From a virus: a stretch of 44,063 bases of DNA. The DNA lies in IMG/VR virus record IMGVR_UViG_3300025112_000036, positions 1 to 44,063 of that record; one strand, 5' to 3'. The notes beneath the pieces are model-generated. The model had not been told where the DNA came from. It worked only from the letters and a program-made list of their open reading frames with translations, and did not search any database. A program made the translations under genes and the position numbers. This document shows positions 7,151-15,151 of the stretch, one piece after another. How positions within the stretch are numbered: the first letter of the stretch is position 1; the number at the start of each line of letters is the position of its first letter.

Positions 7151-8958
7151 TCTTCCTCCTTGGCGATTCGAAGAACCTCATCGCCCTCTGTGAGTTCGCT
7201 CAAGTGCTTCCAACCCGACGGGGTCAGGAAGCGGTGCTCCATCGTGCAGATGACGCTCTCCCCAGTAGCGAGAGTCACCTCGAACATCTCCTCCTCCCCC
7301 TTCGGGAAGCAGGCCAGAATCCTACGCTGACGAAGCTCGTGAGTCAGGATGGCCGTGGTGCTGTCCAGATGCTCAGGGAGATCCCGAATAGGGAATGTCC
7401 CTGCACTGGTCTCCAAGAGCGTTCCGCCATCCACGCAGGCCAGCCGCCAGGTGCGGGCTCCAATGGACTTCAGCTGAGTGTGGATGCGGCCCCGACGGTC
7501 GGCCCACTTGGGTAGCGCCTCCATGTAGGTGCCGTTCAGCTTGTCGTACTGCCGGAACCGAAGGACCAGCTCCGCCAGCTCGTTGCCCTTGCCTGCAAAG
7601 GTCTCGAGGGTGGCTTTGTCCGTGGAGGGCATCTTGATGCCGCTGGCACCCCCAGACGTCAGCTTTCTGGGCGGGTCGCCGAAGGGGTCGACCCACTCTC
7701 CGTTCCGGTCCTTGGTGAAGAAGACCTCTCGCAGCTGCTTGGGGCTGCCGACGTTGAACTCAAGGCTTCCAGTGACCTTCACGACCTTCCGCGCGACGTC
7801 CTGGAGGTACTTACGCATGTCGACGCTGTATGCGCGGGCACGCTCGGCATCGAAGGCGAAGCCCCGCCGCTCCATGTTCCAGAGGGTCCGGATGAAGGGG
7901 ATCCGCTTTTCCTCAGAGTGGTCGAAGAGGGTGAGGGGTTCCTCGCCCTCCATGACGCCCTCCGTGACCATCTCCATCTCGTCGTCGTCGAGCTCGTGCC
8001 GCAGCCAATCCACCAGAGTGTACGAGGCCCAGGCATCCAGCGAGGCGTAGTCGGACACCCGCTCTCGGAGCTCCTCGAGGGGGTCCCCATCCAGGGAGAG
8101 CTTCTCGAGCATCCGGTCCCATAGGAGCCAGTGGGCTTCCTCGATGAGCTTCTTGTCTTCCATGACGGAAGCCCAGGCAGGCCGCTCCTTGTAGTTAGGG
8201 AGCTCCGGGCCTCCGAGGAACTGCACGAAGTCAGAGACGTACCCCTGGCGGCCTGCGGTCTTAGAGGCAAGCCCCAGGCTTCGGGCCACCGCGAGGAGAG
8301 GGCGAGCCTTGAGGATGCAGCCTGCCTTGATGGCCAGGTCGACCTTCTTCAGCATTTTCATCAGGAGCGGGTCTTCTGACTCCACGATCTTCAAGCGGAT
8401 GCTCATGCGCAGGGCCCATGCCTGGGCTGCCTCCACCTCGCCCTCGTAGTCGTGGAGCTCGAGAATGTCATGGACCTCGCACATGGTCCGAACCTCGTCG
8501 TCCACCTTGCCGATGTCCCCGAACACCTGCTTGAACGGCGTCATCCGTAGTCCCAGGTGATCTGCTGCACAGCCCTTCAGGCCATGGCTCATTCGGTTCT
8601 CGTCGTACAGGAAGTCCTGGTCCATCGAGTCCGGGATCGGGCCGCGGATGATGATGCCGTGGTTCGCCGCCATGTGCATGTCGTACTTGGCGTTGGTCAT
8701 CCGCTTTTCGACCTTGGGATCGGTCAGGAGAGGGACGAACACGGGCAGCAGCCGCAGCGGGGCACAGATGCGTGCGCCCGTGTTTGCTACGGAGAAGAAC
8801 CGGATGCGGTCGCGCACCAGGTCAAGCCCAGTTGTCTCAGTGTCGAAACCGATGCCGGTCTCGTAGGCGGTCTCGTAGAAGTACTCGGCCCATCCCTCCG
8901 CCTCGTCCATGTCGTGGACGTAGGTGGGGAAGGGCGTCCTCACAATGGAAAAGGCCAT
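7147..8958 (-). CDS. polA: DNA polymerase I family, N-terminal part fused to split-intein N fragment
   Basis: 603 residues. Residues 1-507 are the polymerase N-part. A DEDD 3'-5' exonuclease has Exo I GFDTETTGLD (D39, E41), Exo II TNAKYDMHM and Exo III VSDYASLDAW. The thumb and the start of the palm follow, up to RIHTQLKSIGARTWRLA. Residues 508-603 are a 96-residue IntN beginning CVDGGTLLE, with block B ICTMEHRF, and stopping at EEE-TGA. The protein is inactive as a polymerase until trans-spliced with the C part. GGAG lies six bases upstream of the start ATG. A perfect 10-bp hairpin and a CATAAG motif lie in the 82-base gap before it. No 5'-3' exonuclease domain is present, as in other phage family-A polymerases. 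Confidence 0.92.
   Translation of the reverse strand: MAFSIVRTPFPTYVHDMDEAEGWAEYFYETAYETGIGFDTETTGLDLVRDRIRFFSVANTGARICAPLRLLPVFVPLLTDPKVEKRMTNAKYDMHMAANHGIIIRGPIPDSMDQDFLYDENRMSHGLKGCAADHLGLRMTPFKQVFGDIGKVDDEVRTMCEVHDILELHDYEGEVEAAQAWALRMSIRLKIVESEDPLLMKMLKKVDLAIKAGCILKARPLLAVARSLGLASKTAGRQGYVSDFVQFLGGPELPNYKERPAWASVMEDKKLIEEAHWLLWDRMLEKLSLDGDPLEELRERVSDYASLDAWASYTLVDWLRHELDDDEMEMVTEGVMEGEEPLTLFDHSEEKRIPFIRTLWNMERRGFAFDAERARAYSVDMRKYLQDVARKVVKVTGSLEFNVGSPKQLREVFFTKDRNGEWVDPFGDPPRKLTSGGASGIKMPSTDKATLETFAGKGNELAELVLRFRQYDKLNGTYMEALPKWADRRGRIHTQLKSIGARTWRLACVDGGTLLETSAGTFPIRDLPEHLDSTTAILTHELRQRRILACFPKGEEEMFEVTLATGESVICTMEHRFLTPSGWKHLSELTEGDEVLRIAKEEE
7150..7437 (-). mobile_element. Split-intein N fragment (IntN)
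   Basis: This is the 96-codon C-terminal part of the polymerase N-fragment. It has a Cys1 start (CVDGGTLLETSAG), block B TMEHRFLTPSGW, and ends LRIAKEEE. Size and end point match the N halves of known natural split inteins (about 90-100 residues). No endonuclease domain is present. Confidence 0.9.
7155..7161 (-). promoter_or_regulatory. Ribosome binding site for the split-intein C fragment
   Basis: AAGGAGG is placed four bases before the IntC ATG and lies within the last codons of IntN (Lys-Glu-Glu). It supports true re-initiation at the C fragment rather than a sequencing frameshift in a single intein. Confidence 0.85.
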
Positions 8959-8982
8959 GGGGTCTCCAGCTAAAGAGAAGGT

Positions 8983-9006
8983 GGGGACCCGCGTTAGCGG
9001 GTCCCC
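8983..9006. repeat. Perfect hairpin in the gap upstream of the polymerase gene
   Basis: GGGGACCCGC, loop of four, GCGGGTCCCC: a 10-bp GC-rich stem. It may end transcription from the zinc-ribbon gene at 9041 or act in the polymerase leader. On the minus strand it is followed by ACCTTCTCTTT, which is only a weak U-rich tail, so an intrinsic terminator is not certain. Confidence 0.7.
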
Positions 9007-9017
9007 TGGTCAGTTGG

Positions 9018-9023
9018 CTTATG
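9018..9023 (-). promoter_or_regulatory. CATAAG promoter-like motif upstream of the DNA polymerase
   Basis: Context is TGGCATAAGCC on the minus strand, about 60 bases before the polymerase start. It is one of six intergenic copies in this window. Here it lies upstream of a strong hairpin, so transcripts from it would carry that hairpin in the leader. Confidence 0.35.
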
Positions 9024-9040
9024 CCACCTGAGCCCCTCTC

Positions 9041-10357
9041 TTACCGGCTGCGCTTCCGACGGCCCGGACGGCGACGCCGGGGCTCCTCGCTCACGCTGTC
9101 GTCGTCCTCGACCTCTTCCGCCTTCTTGCCGTAGGTCTTGTACTTCGAGGACCGCCCACCACCCGTCTTCTTCGCGCTACCGAAGGGGTTGTGGCAGTTC
9201 AGCTTGGACGCGATGAGGCCGTTGTCCATGGGGATGTGGACCCTCTCGAAGTCGAACTGTGCGGTGGCCAGCTTCTCGATGCTGAACTCATCGCTGAACT
9301 TCCAGTTGCCGTCGTCGTCCAGGGCAGGGCTATCGCCCTCCCACTCGAGCAGCGTGGCCCCGTTGGCGAGCTCGAAGTCCGTCAGCGGAATGACCTCGTC
9401 GAAGATGAGGTCCGTGCTGGTGCCCTCGCCCCGCCTGCGGATCTTGACCACGACGTCGAAGGGCGTCAGGGCCTGCGGGTCGTCGCAGTTGTCGCAGATG
9501 GGCTCGACCACCGGGAAGCCCTGGTGCCCGCACTCTTCGCACCGCTGACGCTCCGCGGAGAACTCGGCGATCTCCGCCTCGTCCATCCCGTCATCGTCAT
9601 CATCGTCGCCCTCGACGTGGGCCAGGGGCTCCTCGCACTCCTCGCACAGGAACACGATGGGCGTCAGGTCACCGCCGCACATGCACATCTTGGAGGAGGC
9701 ATCCTCGATGCTGGCCAGCTGGTCCCGGAACTTCGGACCCAGCTCCATGTACTTCTTCGACATCATGCGGACTTCGCCCTTCTCGAGGAGGTCGTCGATG
9801 TCCGCCTCGATCCGCTTCTTGGCCTTCGGCTTGGTGACCACTTCCCAGTTCATGATGGGGTCGCCACGCTTGATGTTCTCACCGAAGTCCTTCTCGTAGT
9901 ACTTCTTCTTCCCATCCCGGTCGGTCGCGTGGACGCGCTCGTACAGGGCGAGGTGAAGCATGTTGAACGAGTAGGTCCTCTTCAGCTTGTAGCCCATCCG
10001 CTTGTCGCCCTCCTCCATCCGGAGGCAGGGCAGGCAGTCCGCGTCGTCCTCGGAGCCTCCGACGGCCACAGCCGCGTCCAGCGCACAGCGCGTGGAGAAG
10101 AAGGAGCCGGGCCCCTTCGAGGCCACACGCACCGCGTGCGTGCCGCACGTGTGGTACGGAGCGGACAGCGGGTTGCCGTTCGAGTCCAGGTCCTCAGGGT
10201 TGTCGTAGTCAGCCCGGGTCAGGAGGATGTACGTGCCGGCAGCCTTCGGGATGTTGAAACGATCCCTCCAGTTGCCGCGCCAGCCGCCCTTGCCCTTGTT
10301 CTGAGACTTCTTGCTGCGAAGCACACTCCGGCGCAAACCGGTAGCCTTACGTGCCAT
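9041..10357 (-). CDS. Zinc-ribbon replication-associated protein, possible ssDNA-binding protein
   Basis: 438 residues, not firmly recognised. It has a basic N-terminus (KATGLRRSVLRSKKSQNKGKGGWRGNW), a Cys-containing central domain (HTCGTH, CLPCLRM), and two further CxxC sets (CMCGGD...CEECEEP and CEECGHQ...CDNCDD) around an acidic DDDDDD linker. The C-terminus is very basic (RRRRPGRRKRSR). The position between primase and DNA polymerase fits a single-stranded DNA-binding or primase-accessory role, but no OB-fold signature was verified by eye. The start ATG has GGAGA eight bases upstream and overlaps the primase end by 11 bases. An in-frame extension to 10429 lacks support. Confidence 0.75.
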   Translation of the reverse strand: MARKATGLRRSVLRSKKSQNKGKGGWRGNWRDRFNIPKAAGTYILLTRADYDNPEDLDSNGNPLSAPYHTCGTHAVRVASKGPGSFFSTRCALDAAVAVGGSEDDADCLPCLRMEEGDKRMGYKLKRTYSFNMLHLALYERVHATDRDGKKKYYEKDFGENIKRGDPIMNWEVVTKPKAKKRIEADIDDLLEKGEVRMMSKKYMELGPKFRDQLASIEDASSKMCMCGGDLTPIVFLCEECEEPLAHVEGDDDDDDGMDEAEIAEFSAERQRCEECGHQGFPVVEPICDNCDDPQALTPFDVVVKIRRRGEGTSTDLIFDEVIPLTDFELANGATLLEWEGDSPALDDDGNWKFSDEFSIEKLATAQFDFERVHIPMDNGLIASKLNCHNPFGSAKKTGGGRSSKYKTYGKKAEEVEDDDSVSEEPRRRRPGRRKRSR

Positions 10358-11339
10358 TTGATCGTCTCCATTGAGTAGGAGTGAGTGGGTTGAGGATGGC
10401 TTCACGAACTTCATCGAACGTGAGGTCATCCGGCTGCAGATCGAACCTGAACGGGTACCGCATGATGTAGGTGTCCAGGCCCTTCATTCTATAACTCGCC
10501 TTCCTTGTTCCGATGCGTCCAGGAGCATCATCATCCAGGCAGAGGACAGTTTTTGTCCCCAGCCGCTGAAGAAATCGCAACTGGACATTGCTCAGGCTTG
10601 TCCCCATCAAGGCGACGGTGAGGGGAAACCCAGCCTGGACCAACCACAGGGCCGCTTTGAAGCCCTCGACGACGCAGACCGTCTGCCTCTGTGAGGAGCC
10701 ATAGACCTGTGCGTAGACTTGTTCCCAGCGCCACATGTAGTCGTGGTTGCTGAAGGAGTAGCCCTTGAAGCCCAGGTCCCGCAGCTCCTGCTCGTAGACC
10801 ACGTACTTTCCTGGGCCATCCCCGTGCACTGGCTTCCCGACGATGCCGGCAAGAACGCCGTGCATGTCCCTGACGGGGTACACGATGCGCTCGAGCTTTG
10901 GGTCGAACCCGACATCATTGTCCTGAAGGACTGCCTCAGAAAAGCCCTGTTCTAACAAGTCCACCGGAGCGTACTCGTAGAGTCCCAGCAGTCTTTCGGG
11001 GAGCGGGTAGGCGGCGTGGAACACTCCCTCCTGCTGGGCGGACAGCTTCTTTCTTGGTGCATCCTTCAGGAGTGGACGCAGCCTCTCCATCGTTCTGTCG
11101 ACGAAGGAAGCCGGCTTATTCAGCTTCTTCAGGAGCTGGGCAAGTCCTCCCCCTCCGCAGCCAGCAAAGCAATGCCACTGTCCCGTGGCCTCGTTGAAGC
11201 TGAAGGAGGGCTTGGACCTTCCCGGCTGCTCCCCGTGGATGGGACAGAACCCCAGCCAGTTGCTTCCGGCCCCTCGTCGGAGTCCGGGGACCAGCCGGTC
11301 TACTGCTGTGATGACCGCGCCGCGCTTAGCGGCCCCCAC
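10347..11339 (-). CDS. DnaG-type DNA primase (zinc-binding and Toprim domains)
   Basis: 330 residues. It would synthesise RNA primers on the lagging strand with the DnaB-type helicase encoded just upstream. The zinc-binding domain is CPIHGE...CFAGCGGGG (C32, H35, C57, C61). The Toprim domain shows VCVVEGFKAA (catalytic Glu) and VLCLDDDAPGR (DxD). It is shorter than bacterial DnaG and lacks a recognisable helicase-interacting C-terminal domain. The start is GTG at 11337-11339, directly after the helicase stop; no clear Shine-Dalgarno site is visible, so coupling to helicase translation is likely. Confidence 0.88.
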   Translation of the reverse strand: MGAAKRGAVITAVDRLVPGLRRGAGSNWLGFCPIHGEQPGRSKPSFSFNEATGQWHCFAGCGGGGLAQLLKKLNKPASFVDRTMERLRPLLKDAPRKKLSAQQEGVFHAAYPLPERLLGLYEYAPVDLLEQGFSEAVLQDNDVGFDPKLERIVYPVRDMHGVLAGIVGKPVHGDGPGKYVVYEQELRDLGFKGYSFSNHDYMWRWEQVYAQVYGSSQRQTVCVVEGFKAALWLVQAGFPLTVALMGTSLSNVQLRFLQRLGTKTVLCLDDDAPGRIGTRKASYRMKGLDTYIMRYPFRFDLQPDDLTFDEVREAILNPLTPTQWRRSNGT

Positions 11340-14024
11340 CTACGGACGCAGGATGGAAGTCTTCCGCCGCTTCCGCCGCTTCCCGGTCTTGCCGAAGCTG
11401 CCCTTCCGCTTCTTAACCTCTGCCTTGGCCTTGGCCTTCACGTCGCTCTCCTCCTCGTAGTCCTTTGATTCCTTCAGGAACGAATCCACGTTCACGCTGT
11501 TCTGAAGCAGCGTGAAATCGCAGCCGGGCCAGGCGTTGACCACGAAGGGGTTCAGGACAGAGTCCCGGACCCCTGGGAAGGTCAGCATCAGCTTGGGCTT
11601 CCCGGTGGAGTGGTTCTTGGCCTTGAAGATGCGGGCCAACATGTCGCAGTCCTGGCCGATGGCATCTGCGAAGGCGACCTCATCCGTGTCGTCTCCCTTG
11701 GTCTTGCCGGCAGACCTGTTGGCCTGGGTGGTCCCGATGATGGGGATGTCCAGGTACTGGGCTGCGTCCTTGATGTCGCTCGAGATGTTGGAGATGGTCT
11801 TCCACCCACGGTCCCGAAGTCCAGTGCGGCCGTCCCGCATCAGATAGAAGCCGTCGATCAGCAGCAGGTCTGCCTTGAACTTCTCGGCCTCTGCCACCAG
11901 CGTGTCGACAGTCGCCCCCTTCTTGCCCCCCATCTCACGGTCGGAGATGAAGCTCATCGCAGCCCGCTGGCCGTCTTCCTGAGAATCCTTCTCCCAGTCC
12001 TCCAGGCTCTCCATGAGCTCGAAGAAGTCCTCACGCTCATCGTCGTTGAGGCCCGCTGTCTTCAGCTTCTCGTAGTCAATGCCGGTGATGAGGGAGGCGA
12101 CCCGTCGGATCATCTGCTTCTTCGACATCTCCTTCGAGTAGCAGAGCACCCGACGGTTGTGCATCGAGTAGGCATGGACGCAGCAGTGGAGGGCCAGCCA
12201 GGTGTTGTGGACCGCAAAGCCCTCAACGACGAAGTTGGGATCCTGGCCGTCCTGGATGCAGATGTCGTAGCAGTCATGGCGGCCGACGGGGGTGATCTCC
12301 CTGATTCGATCCCACAGCACGTCTTGCTCTGCCACGATGCGAAGGGGCTCAGAGTCCCACTTGTTCGCCATCTTCATCAGAAGGGCTCGGCTGATCTTGC
12401 CCGAGCGTCGGAACAGCTTGCTCCGATCCAGGTAGGACTGGCCCATCTTTGGCCACTCCTTCCCTTCCTTCTCCCGCAGGATGAGCTGCATGAGTCCTTC
12501 GGAGTAGGGGACCCCGTCGACATTCCGCTTCGTGAACCGCTCCTCAGTCAGCTGGAAGAAGGCTTCCCGCTTGTGGGCGCACTCCACGTAGCCGGCCAGC
12601 TGGGCACACAGCTTCTGGTGCTGATCGAGCCCGGTCACCGTCACGATCCACTGACCCTTGCCAGCGTTCTCCGACCAGTAGGGGCTGCCCACTACTCCCA
12701 GACGGGACAACAAGTGCTTCACGCCATCGGCGAGTACCTTGCTTGCCGTGCACCAGGACACGGTGTACGGCTTCTTGGCCCAGACGTTGCCGTCGGTGTC
12801 CAAGAGTCCTGCCAGGAAAGCGCAGATAGCCTCACGTCCTGCGGTCAGGATGCCCTCGGGAACGTCCTTGTCCTCCGCCTTCTTGCCATGCATCCCAGCC
12901 TTTCGCAGGTAGGTCAGCAGCGGGTTGTCCGGGCGGCCAGGAGCCGTGATCCGGTACTCGCCCGGACGGTGTGCCTCGCGCATCTCACACTCGAACCGGC
13001 CAACCCGATGAGACAGCATGTCCACGACGTCCTGATCGTGGTTCGAGAACTGGACCCCGTTCCGCGCGTAGTTCCCGTCCCCAACCAGGGTGCCCAGGAT
13101 CCAAGCCAGCTCCGTGCTGACGCCAGTCCCGTCCCATGCTGGAGTGTTCCTCGTAGTGGCGACCCAGTCCCCCACCTCGAGATCGCAGATGCGCTCGAAG
13201 GAGCCCTCGAAGGAGCCCTCAGGAACCATGAAGTAGTGCTTGTCGCCTGTCTCCACGGTGTAGCCAGACTCTGTCACGACCCGGACGCAGTCCTTCTCAC
13301 CGCTGTAGACCCTCTTGGCCTTGGCCCACCGCAGCTTGCCAGTGGCCTCCGTGTAGGAAGGGACTTCGCACTCCTCAGGGAGTTCCTCGATGGGGACCAG
13401 CTTTCCGCTCCTGGTCATGATCTTCTGCCCGGCCACAACGCACTTCATCATCTTCGGGCGCGCATAGAAGACGAGCCACTCCTGGTCCTGCATCCCACCA
13501 GTGGACCTGTTCATTGGGCCCCAAGGCCACGGGATGCCCGTGATGCCTCCTGACTGCTCCATGGCCTCATACTCAGCCCGCAAGTCAGCAGCAGCAGACG
13601 AGATGAGCGTCTGGCTACTACGACTTGAAGAGACGCTGAGGTCTCGCAAGGCAGGCAGGAGACCCTGAAGGACAAGGTCGGGAGACTCCCCGCTGTCCAG
13701 GAGGTCATCCATCTCTGCTGTGATCTCTCGGATGCCCGCAGACACGTTGTTGTCCACGACCTCATCGATGAGCGCGGCGAGGGTGTCCCGGCTGGGGCAG
13801 AAGTCGAACTCCGGGAAAGTCCTCCGCACCCGCTCGTAGCTGGGAACCACTCCTCCAGGCTCGGTCTTGGTTCCAGGCTTGAGGACCTCAGCATGGAGCC
13901 AGGCGAAGAGCTCCCTTGCTTCTTCGCCCTGGAAGAGCTGGGAGGTGACGCCGCGGTGGCGGACCTCTTGAAACTGCCCGCGATCGATGATGTTGCTCAG
14001 CAGCTGCAGCTCTACATTGGCCAT
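11340..14024 (-). CDS. dnaB: DnaB-type replicative helicase carrying an intein
   Basis: 894 residues as encoded, about 481 after intein removal. The N-terminal helical domain (VELQLLSNIIDRGQF...) matches DnaB. The RecA-like core has Walker B LLLIDGFYLM, a SKEMSKKQMIRRV region like the DnaB H2 segment, and GTTQANRSAGK, the sensor/H3 region. The Walker A loop is interrupted by the intein. Joined, it reads ARPKMMKT, lacking the usual glycines but keeping Lys-Thr, a form found in some phage helicases. The C-terminus is very basic (KKRKGSFGKTGKRRKRRK). GAGGAGG lies nine bases upstream of the start. It unwinds DNA at the fork and works with the primase and polymerase encoded next to it. Confidence 0.9.
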   Translation of the reverse strand: MANVELQLLSNIIDRGQFQEVRHRGVTSQLFQGEEARELFAWLHAEVLKPGTKTEPGGVVPSYERVRRTFPEFDFCPSRDTLAALIDEVVDNNVSAGIREITAEMDDLLDSGESPDLVLQGLLPALRDLSVSSSRSSQTLISSAAADLRAEYEAMEQSGGITGIPWPWGPMNRSTGGMQDQEWLVFYARPKMMKCVVAGQKIMTRSGKLVPIEELPEECEVPSYTEATGKLRWAKAKRVYSGEKDCVRVVTESGYTVETGDKHYFMVPEGSFEGSFERICDLEVGDWVATTRNTPAWDGTGVSTELAWILGTLVGDGNYARNGVQFSNHDQDVVDMLSHRVGRFECEMREAHRPGEYRITAPGRPDNPLLTYLRKAGMHGKKAEDKDVPEGILTAGREAICAFLAGLLDTDGNVWAKKPYTVSWCTASKVLADGVKHLLSRLGVVGSPYWSENAGKGQWIVTVTGLDQHQKLCAQLAGYVECAHKREAFFQLTEERFTKRNVDGVPYSEGLMQLILREKEGKEWPKMGQSYLDRSKLFRRSGKISRALLMKMANKWDSEPLRIVAEQDVLWDRIREITPVGRHDCYDICIQDGQDPNFVVEGFAVHNTWLALHCCVHAYSMHNRRVLCYSKEMSKKQMIRRVASLITGIDYEKLKTAGLNDDEREDFFELMESLEDWEKDSQEDGQRAAMSFISDREMGGKKGATVDTLVAEAEKFKADLLLIDGFYLMRDGRTGLRDRGWKTISNISSDIKDAAQYLDIPIIGTTQANRSAGKTKGDDTDEVAFADAIGQDCDMLARIFKAKNHSTGKPKLMLTFPGVRDSVLNPFVVNAWPGCDFTLLQNSVNVDSFLKESKDYEEESDVKAKAKAEVKKRKGSFGKTGKRRKRRKTSILRP
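12204..13442 (-). mobile_element. Intein with LAGLIDADG endonuclease in the helicase P-loop
   Basis: 413 residues (195-607 of the precursor). It starts with Cys (CVVAGQKIMTRSGK), has block B ETGDKHYF, and ends VVEGFAVHN before the +1 Thr. Two endonuclease motifs, AWILGTLVGDGN and AFLAGLLDTDGN, are complete, so the homing endonuclease could be active. Insertion in the DnaB P-loop is a site used repeatedly by inteins. Confidence 0.93.
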
Positions 14025-14327
14025 CTAAAGTGCCTCCTCGGCGTCGTCGATGAGTTCAGGGTCGTCCAGGAGGTCTTCTTCAGAGCCCAAACTCGTGTTG
14101 TCCACGTAGTTCAGGCCGAGGGCCTCCGAGAGGTCCCGACGAAGAGCGTCGAGAGCCGACTCGAAGAGCCCGGTAGTGGGGGTTGAGAGCACCACATGAT
14201 GCTCCGGCTGAGCCGGAATCAACCGCTCCTGGTCCCCAGAAAGGAGGGCCAGGCTGTAGTGCACGGTCACGGAGCTCTCAGCCCCCAGCCGCAGGTCCAC
14301 ACCCGTGATGTCAAGCCGGACTCTCAC
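14025..14327 (-). CDS. Hypothetical protein
   Basis: 100 residues, not recognised. The N-terminal half is beta-rich (MRVRLDITGVDLRL, SVTVHYSLALL) and the C-terminal half is helical and acidic. The start is GTG at 14325-14327, overlapping the stop of the upstream gene (GTGA). It ends directly before the helicase ATG. A beta-sheet start like VTASLEL / VTVHYSLAL is shared loosely with the next gene upstream, so the two may be distant paralogues or partners. Confidence 0.65.
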   Translation of the reverse strand: MRVRLDITGVDLRLGAESSVTVHYSLALLSGDQERLIPAQPEHHVVLSTPTTGLFESALDALRRDLSEALGLNYVDNTSLGSEEDLLDDPELIDDAEEAL

Positions 14328-14683
14328 TTCCGGCCCTTCTTGGCCTTGGCCGTCTTGTCCTTCTCATTCCGAAGCCGATGAGCGTGGTCGAACGCCTCGC
14401 TCACGAACTCCCCGGCATAGTCGAGAGCGAGACCAAAGCCAGCTTCCACCATCTCCTCCGTCTGGTCCACGGAGAGCGAGACCGAGACGTGGGCACCGAA
14501 GCCGGTGCCATAGTCTGAGTCCTTCAACTCCAAGGAGGCAGTGACCCTGGCGTCACCATCCCCGACCAGTTCAGACAGGCTATCACGGCTCATGCCGACC
14601 TCCTCGGGGGTGAGCAGCTTTTCGATGAAGGCGTCCGGCTCGCCCTTGATGTGCAGCCTCGCAACTGCCTTTCCGACGACCAT
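14324..14683 (-). CDS. Hypothetical protein
   Basis: 119 residues, not recognised. The middle is beta-rich (ARVTASLELKDSDYG, HVSVSLSVDQ), followed by a helix and a Lys-rich tail (KDKTAKAKKGRK) that might contact nucleic acid. TGAGGA precedes the ATG by about six bases. It lies seven bases after the upstream gene in the helicase operon. Confidence 0.65.
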   Translation of the reverse strand: MVVGKAVARLHIKGEPDAFIEKLLTPEEVGMSRDSLSELVGDGDARVTASLELKDSDYGTGFGAHVSVSLSVDQTEEMVEAGFGLALDYAGEFVSEAFDHAHRLRNEKDKTAKAKKGRK

Positions 14684-14690
14684 GTGTTCC

Positions 14691-15149
14691 TCACTTGAGC
14701 TCTCGGGGGAGCACGATGGCCGGGGTGCCGAGGGTCTTCATCAGGTACGTGCTGTAGATGGCCTTCTGCTTGCCGGTCAGGCGGGCGATCTGGTGCGGCA
14801 CGGCCTGGTAGGTCAGGACCCCCGCATCGATGAGGTCCTGCAGCTCGTTGCGGTCTTCCGCACGGTCGATGAGGCCCTCTGTGTCCACGCTGAGCTTCTC
14901 GGACGGCTTCCGCACCTCGATGCTGCTGCCGTCGAAGTCGTGCCGACCGGGGGTGAGCTTCCGCAGGCTGGTCTTCGCGTTGTCCGTCGCCGTCTTCATC
15001 TCTCCGCGGCACTCGCCGTAGCGCTGCCACATGTCGGGGTGCTCTTCGTTGATGATCCCCTCGATGATCTCGATCTCTTCCTTGAGCCCTCGGAGGGCAG
15101 CAACTGCCTTCTGGGCAGTGGCCAGGGCATCGCCCGATTCGTCGTGCAT
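14691..15149 (-). CDS. Hypothetical helical protein
   Basis: 152 residues, not recognised. The N-terminal half is a long helix of coiled-coil type (LATAQKAVAALRGLKEEIEIIEGI), followed by a SLRKLTPGRHDFDG segment and a C-terminal part ending TPAIVLPRELK. The ATG at 15147-15149 has GGAG eight bases upstream and lies just after the uracil-DNA glycosylase stop; the longer in-frame start lies inside that gene and was not used. The helix-rich layout recalls Gam-like nuclease inhibitors, but the match is too weak to claim. Confidence 0.65.
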   Translation of the reverse strand: MHDESGDALATAQKAVAALRGLKEEIEIIEGIINEEHPDMWQRYGECRGEMKTATDNAKTSLRKLTPGRHDFDGSSIEVRKPSEKLSVDTEGLIDRAEDRNELQDLIDAGVLTYQAVPHQIARLTGKQKAIYSTYLMKTLGTPAIVLPRELK

Positions 15150-15151
15150 CT

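Noticed and set aside
7140-7160. The split in the polymerase intein as a sequencing frameshift in one continuous mini-intein
   Set aside because: The break falls at the usual split site, the halves have normal IntN and IntC lengths, and the C half has a well-spaced AAGGAGG before its ATG. A random error would not create these together. Resequencing would settle it.
13195-13225. Direct repeat coding for GSFEGSFE in the helicase intein
   Set aside because: A short duplication within the splicing domain region; no sign of wider repeat structure or function.
11610-13553. Long plus-strand open frame opposite the helicase
   Set aside because: Its translation is valine/leucine-rich noise, while the minus strand carries helicase and intein motifs.
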